Origin: Paenibacillus sinopodophylli
Lineage (GTDB): Bacteria > Bacillota > Bacilli > Paenibacillales > Paenibacillaceae
Reading direction: 5' to 3'
DNA: 64,000 nucleotides
NCBI RefSeq assembly: GCF_005930355.1
Contig: NZ_VDBO01000001.1
Coordinates: 407,339 to 471,338, forward strand
Shown: piece after piece, positions 60,774 to 64,000 of the stretch
Numbering within the stretch: the first letter of the stretch is position 1
How the letters are laid out: every line of letters starts with the position of its first letter
Notes under the pieces: model-generated
What the model saw: only the letters and a program-made list of their open reading frames with translations
Told to the model about the DNA's origin: nothing
Database searches by the model: none
Translations under genes and position numbers: made by a program

Positions 60774-61336
60774 CCGATGCAAAACAAGCAGTACAAGACC
60801 TAACGGTAATATACGGGGCCGAACAGGTGAAAGCCGCAGCAAGCGCCCTTTTAGGGGCCGCTGCCCGTCAAATTCCCGCTGAGCACTTCCGCGTAATTGG
60901 AGCACAAATCCTGGCCGATACCGTAGCGCAGTTGGACGCCAGTGTAGACGACATACTAAACAAGGGCGACCAGCGCGAAGCAGCTTATGGCAATAAAGCG
61001 GATCTGCTGAAAGAACGTTATACGCTAGAAAATCAAATTAAGCTTGAAGAATCTACCGCTATTATGGAGGGATTAAAGCCCGATGGTAAAAGCGTCGAAT
61101 GGAACAGCGTTACGTATCCCTTTTCTAACGATATGGCCCGCGACGCTTTCCGTAGGACAGTAAGCAGCGAAAGCCGTAAGCGACTGGCAGAAGTCGAAGG
61201 CGAATTGGCAGCACTGGAAGTTACGGCTTCGATTGCCCGCGACGGATGGGAAAAAGCAGTACAAGCTAGCGATTCGGTAAGGGCTAAAGCCTTTGTACAG
61301 GCAAGACTGCTGCAATACCTAGCGGGGGCTAACTAA
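60770..61336 (+). CDS. Hypothetical helical phage protein
   Basis: 188 residues from ATG 60770, overlapping the preceding stop (ATGA). Ala-rich helices (VKAAASALLGAAARQIPAEH, RLAEVEGELAALEVTASIAR) with a central stretch EWNSVTYPFSNDMARDAF. Family not recognised. It may be a DNA-metabolism accessory given its neighbours. Confidence 0.6.
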   Translation: MTDAKQAVQDLTVIYGAEQVKAAASALLGAAARQIPAEHFRVIGAQILADTVAQLDASVDDILNKGDQREAAYGNKADLLKERYTLENQIKLEESTAIMEGLKPDGKSVEWNSVTYPFSNDMARDAFRRTVSSESRKRLAEVEGELAALEVTASIARDGWEKAVQASDSVRAKAFVQARLLQYLAGAN

Positions 61337-61573
61337 ATGAATCAGCGACTGCTTAAAAAGAAGCGGAAAAAAGCCGCACAGCAAGCGGCGCCTGAAATAA
61401 CTGTGCAGCAGGCATTTAACAAGTTGGCTGAATACTTAGGAAGCAGGGCAGAAACTGTTTGCTACTTCATTGATACCGGAGGTTTTGGTGGTAGTCCGAT
61501 TAATCTCCATAACGCGGGCAGCAGTTTAGTAATTAGGCAGGGTGGTAACTTTCATCCTGGCGGCGAATTGTGA
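61337..61573 (+). CDS. Hypothetical small phage protein
   Basis: 78 residues; its ATG directly follows the preceding stop. A very basic start (LLKKKRKKAAQQ) precedes VQQAFNKLAEYLGSRAETVC and a Gly-rich end. Not recognised. It overlaps the RecU-like gene by four bases (GTGA). Confidence 0.55.
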   Translation: MNQRLLKKKRKKAAQQAAPEITVQQAFNKLAEYLGSRAETVCYFIDTGGFGGSPINLHNAGSSLVIRQGGNFHPGGEL

Positions 61574-62079
61574 CAAATAAAGATTCGCGCGAATTACAGC
61601 GGGAACGGCAGGAGCGCGGCGAAGACTTCCAAGCTGAAATAAGAAGCAGTTGGACGAATGTATCTAACTGCTGGCGTATGAGGATCAAAGACGGCGGCGG
61701 GGGAACCCGACCAGCTGACGAAATTGTACTGCTGGAAGACGTAAACATTCTGGTCGAATTAAAACGAACGGAAAGCGACCGTTTCGAATTAAGTTACCTT
61801 CGGCCCGATCAGGTAAAGGGGCTTCTGCTTTTCGACCGCTGCATTGCCCGGAACTACGGCCTGGTATTCATAAGTTTTAACAACTTGGACAAGGGTCGTG
61901 ACGAAGCGTACGCTTTCCGACTAGCTAGAGCCTTGCATTACATGCAAAGCAAAGAACGACAATACGTTACCTTGGAAGAATTCACGCAGAATGCTATACG
62001 CTGCGTGAAGCTTCCGCGGATAGCGGCAGATAATACTTACGACTTAAAGGGGCTGGTAAAGTGCTGCAAATCACTATAA
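61570..62079 (+). CDS. RecU-like PD-(D/E)xK nuclease
   Basis: 169 residues from GTG 61570. ADEIVLLEDVNILVELKRTE gives a PD-(D/E)xK-type core (acidic residue, then E-L-K), followed by SYLRPDQVKGLLLFD and GLVFISFNN. The E-x-K followed by a D/H-Q helix matches RecU Holliday-junction resolvases and related phage nucleases. It probably resolves or cuts recombination intermediates of the element. It lacks the long N-terminal arm of cellular RecU. It overlaps the helicase gene by 19 bases. Confidence 0.65.
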   Translation: MTNKDSRELQRERQERGEDFQAEIRSSWTNVSNCWRMRIKDGGGGTRPADEIVLLEDVNILVELKRTESDRFELSYLRPDQVKGLLLFDRCIARNYGLVFISFNNLDKGRDEAYAFRLARALHYMQSKERQYVTLEEFTQNAIRCVKLPRIAADNTYDLKGLVKCCKSL

Positions 62080-63776
62080 GCAATAACATACGCTTACGCG
62101 GGGCTAGTTTACCCCTTAGGGCGGCCATTACCCAGGCGCTAACAGTAGTGAACCCGGCATATGCGAAAATGAAGGGTATGAGAAAGCCAACCTGGGGCAT
62201 TAATCAAAAGCTTGAAATTTTCCTGTATGAAATGGGCGACCTGGTAGTACCCAGGGGCTTCGAATCAACATTGCGCGGTTTACTAAAAACACAGGGAATT
62301 AACCCGGTAGATGTTATACGGTATAACCTTATTGAACCCGCCAGCGTAAACTTCGGCCCTTGGATCGGCCACGAACTGCGGGATTATCAGCAGCCCGCAG
62401 TAGACGCCGTACTAAAACAGGGCGGCGGAGTACTTGAAAGCCCCGCAGGAAGCGGTAAGACGTTAATGGGCTTTCGAATCGTACAGGCCTGGGGCCAGCC
62501 GACCTTATGGCTAACCCATACATTGGACTTATTAGACCAAAGCGCGAAGGCCGCGAAATCTTTCCTAGGTGACGTTGGCGAAGTCGGGATAATCGGCGAA
62601 GGGAAAGTAACCTGGGGCAGCGGTAAGCTTTTCGTAGCTACTGTACAGACCCTAGGGGCTAACCCGACGCTGGTAGCGACCCTGGCAGGCCTTGTAGGCG
62701 TAGTTGTCGTAGATGAAGCGCACCATTTCCCTTCGCAGCAATTTGTAGAGGTCGCTGGGAAATTTCCCGCAAAGCATTTACTAGGGCTTACCGCGACGCC
62801 ACAGCGTAAAGACGGCTTGGAAAGCTTTATGTACGCTGGGTTAGGGCCTACGGCTTACGCAGTAAAGCGTGACGGTATGTACGAAGCTGGGGCGCTGGTT
62901 CTGCCCGAAGTTAAATTCGTATACACCGAATACGGCAGGGAAAAAGGATTTGCCGGGGCGCTGGAGGTAGACGACAGCGCTGGCGAATTCGTCGAAAACA
63001 GCGTAGACGCTGGCGGCGAAGACTTGGACTATGGGGCGCTTCTAAAGGAACTTACCGAAGACCCGAAACGCGCGAAGCTGGTAGCCGAAAACGTACTGGA
63101 AAGCTGCTTTAAGGTAAGCCCGAAAGGAGGGGCCGTAATTGTACTGGCCGATAGCGTACGCTACCTTTTCAAGCTGCGTGACCTGGTAGAAACTTTCGCC
63201 CGGTCTAAGCTAGGCGTCGTACCACGTATGGCCGTCGTTCATGGCGGGCTTACGAAGTTAACCTGGCGTAAATGTAAGAAGACCGACCCAGGCGCTAGGC
63301 GTAACGAACGCCTTAAAAGATGGGAACGGCAGGAAGTACAATACACCGAAGCCGAATTCGCAGACTGGCAAGTAACGCCTTCGCAGCGTAAAGCCATTAT
63401 GGAAAGCGCGAAAGGTAAGAAACTAGACATACTTTTCGCTACGTCGCAGTTGGTTAAGGAGGGGCTGGACATTCCGAACCTTTACGACGGACACCTAGCT
63501 ACCCCGCAGCGCGGCGATGGTAGGAACGCGGCAAATGGTTCGGGAATTGAACAGGCAATAGGTCGAATTATGCGGCCCGATCCGAATAACCCGGATAAGG
63601 TAGCGACTTGGTACGACTACGTAGACGGTAGCGACGGTACATTTTACGACCAATATTTAAGCAGGCGAAAGGTTTATACCAGGCTGGGTATCACGCTAGC
63701 GAAGAAGCCCCGGACAAAGAAGGACGCTATTAAGGACTTCCTTGTAAATATGCCAGGATTCGACCTTCCGCTATAA
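62061..63776 (+). CDS. SF2 DEAD/DEAH-box helicase
   Basis: 571 residues from GTG 62061. An N-terminal ~90-residue domain (KPTWGINQKLEIFLYEMGDL) precedes the helicase core. Its motifs are Q-like LRDYQQPAV, Walker A ESPAGSGKT (~126–134), DEAH at 218–221, GLTATPQRKDG and the second lobe with LFATSQLVKEGLDI and QAIGRIMRPDP. This is the layout of phage UvsW/RecG-like and restriction-type SF2 enzymes. It may remodel forks or recombination intermediates with the SbcCD-like and RecU-like products. Confidence 0.85.
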   Translation: MLQITISNNIRLRGASLPLRAAITQALTVVNPAYAKMKGMRKPTWGINQKLEIFLYEMGDLVVPRGFESTLRGLLKTQGINPVDVIRYNLIEPASVNFGPWIGHELRDYQQPAVDAVLKQGGGVLESPAGSGKTLMGFRIVQAWGQPTLWLTHTLDLLDQSAKAAKSFLGDVGEVGIIGEGKVTWGSGKLFVATVQTLGANPTLVATLAGLVGVVVVDEAHHFPSQQFVEVAGKFPAKHLLGLTATPQRKDGLESFMYAGLGPTAYAVKRDGMYEAGALVLPEVKFVYTEYGREKGFAGALEVDDSAGEFVENSVDAGGEDLDYGALLKELTEDPKRAKLVAENVLESCFKVSPKGGAVIVLADSVRYLFKLRDLVETFARSKLGVVPRMAVVHGGLTKLTWRKCKKTDPGARRNERLKRWERQEVQYTEAEFADWQVTPSQRKAIMESAKGKKLDILFATSQLVKEGLDIPNLYDGHLATPQRGDGRNAANGSGIEQAIGRIMRPDPNNPDKVATWYDYVDGSDGTFYDQYLSRRKVYTRLGITLAKKPRTKKDAIKDFLVNMPGFDLPL

Positions 63777-63799
63777 ACGACGTAGGGGGATTAATTCAA

Positions 63800-64000
63800 A
63801 TGATAAATTGTTATCCGCAGAAAGTGCCGTTTTTCAAGGCCGTTAAGCTTTTGTTTACCCGCAGGCTTTGGCTGGCTATACACATGAGTGAGTTGGGACA
63901 GCCGACAGCTGCGCAGGTATTGTACGACAAGCCGAAAGGTGCGCAGCCGCTTACAGAGGAAGTAATCGAAAAACAGCGTCAGGCTGCGCAGGAAGCCCAA
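63800..64000 (+). CDS. Hypothetical phage protein, 5' part
   Basis: 67 codons from ATG 63800 (AGGGGGA nine bases upstream) and open at the window edge. It begins MINCYPQKVPFFKAVKLLFT and contains EKQRQAAQEAQ at the visible end. Not recognised from this part. Confidence 0.6.
   Translation, partial: MINCYPQKVPFFKAVKLLFTRRLWLAIHMSELGQPTAAQVLYDKPKGAQPLTEEVIEKQRQAAQEAQ

Larger units (their letters stand above)
52980..64000. mobile_element. Integrated element, probably a prophage, left end
   Basis: Begins within the helicase gene. It carries a serine integrase, cleavable repressor, divergent early promoter and a rightward early operon of recombination genes, and continues past the right edge. Genes are dense, mostly overlapping, and use a visibly different, higher-GC and Glu/Ala/Leu-rich codon style from the host genes. 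No capsid, terminase or lysis gene is in view, so a conjugative or satellite element is not excluded. Confidence 0.85.

Noticed and set aside
51159..64000. Defence island
   Set aside because: The SF2 helicases and nuclease could suggest one, but integrase, CI-like repressor, operators and SbcCD/RecU-like genes fit a prophage early region better; no recognised defence effector is present.

Overview
The window looks like a chromosomal segment of an endospore-forming, low-to-moderate GC Firmicute of the Paenibacillus type. The evidence is sporulation genes (cotE, spoVK, YjcZ, Ena-like and collagen-like spore-surface proteins) and Bacillales gene order: cotE–mutS–mutL–miaA–hfq, spoVK–hflX–ynbB–glnR–glnA and lexA/yneA–ynzC. 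The genus is an inference.

Layout. 1–2530: spore-surface locus with the C-terminal part of a collagen-like protein, two Ena-type (DUF3992-like) appendage subunits and a broken acetyltransferase. 2607–5732: a large membrane hybrid kinase with two kinase modules of different families. 5861–10400: a secreted GH18 glycosidase, a YxcD-like protein, a small membrane protein, a DUF309 protein, a beta carbonic anhydrase and an IscA-like protein. 10551–16043: M32 carboxypeptidase, an SsuA/NMT1-type ABC importer and an aromatic-acid-exporter-like protein. 17073–26732: cotE, a GC-rich putative amidoligase, mutS-mutL, an RsmJ-like methyltransferase, miaA, hfq. 26883–37065: class A PBP, lipoprotein cyclophilin, DUF402 and YdcF proteins, spoVK, hflX, ynbB, glnR, glnA. 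37428–40895: a small secreted peptide, a broken ORF, a YiiX-like hydrolase, two small sporulation-type proteins, and the divergent lexA/yneA pair with two LexA boxes. 41138–50941: housekeeping genes including ynzC, an aldo/keto reductase, a HAD hydrolase, acireductone dioxygenase, metH, rnz and an sdpI/sdpR pair.

From about 52980 to the right edge an integrated element (probably a prophage) begins. It truncates the MrfA/YprA helicase gene, so the C-terminal DUF1998 region is gone from this side. Next to the junction is a large serine integrase, then a LexA-like cleavable repressor, a divergent promoter region with repeated operators, and a tightly overlapping rightward operon. That operon encodes an SbcC/Rad50-like ATPase split into separate genes, an SbcD/Mre11-like nuclease, a RecU-like nuclease, an SF2 helicase and several small proteins of unknown function. 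The other end of the element is outside the window.

A family of roughly 100-bp palindromic intergenic repeats (four clear copies, one divergent) is scattered through the host part. Two copies overlap gene 3' ends and supply stop codons or C-terminal residues. I recognised no rRNA, tRNA, CRISPR array, riboswitch or insertion sequence.
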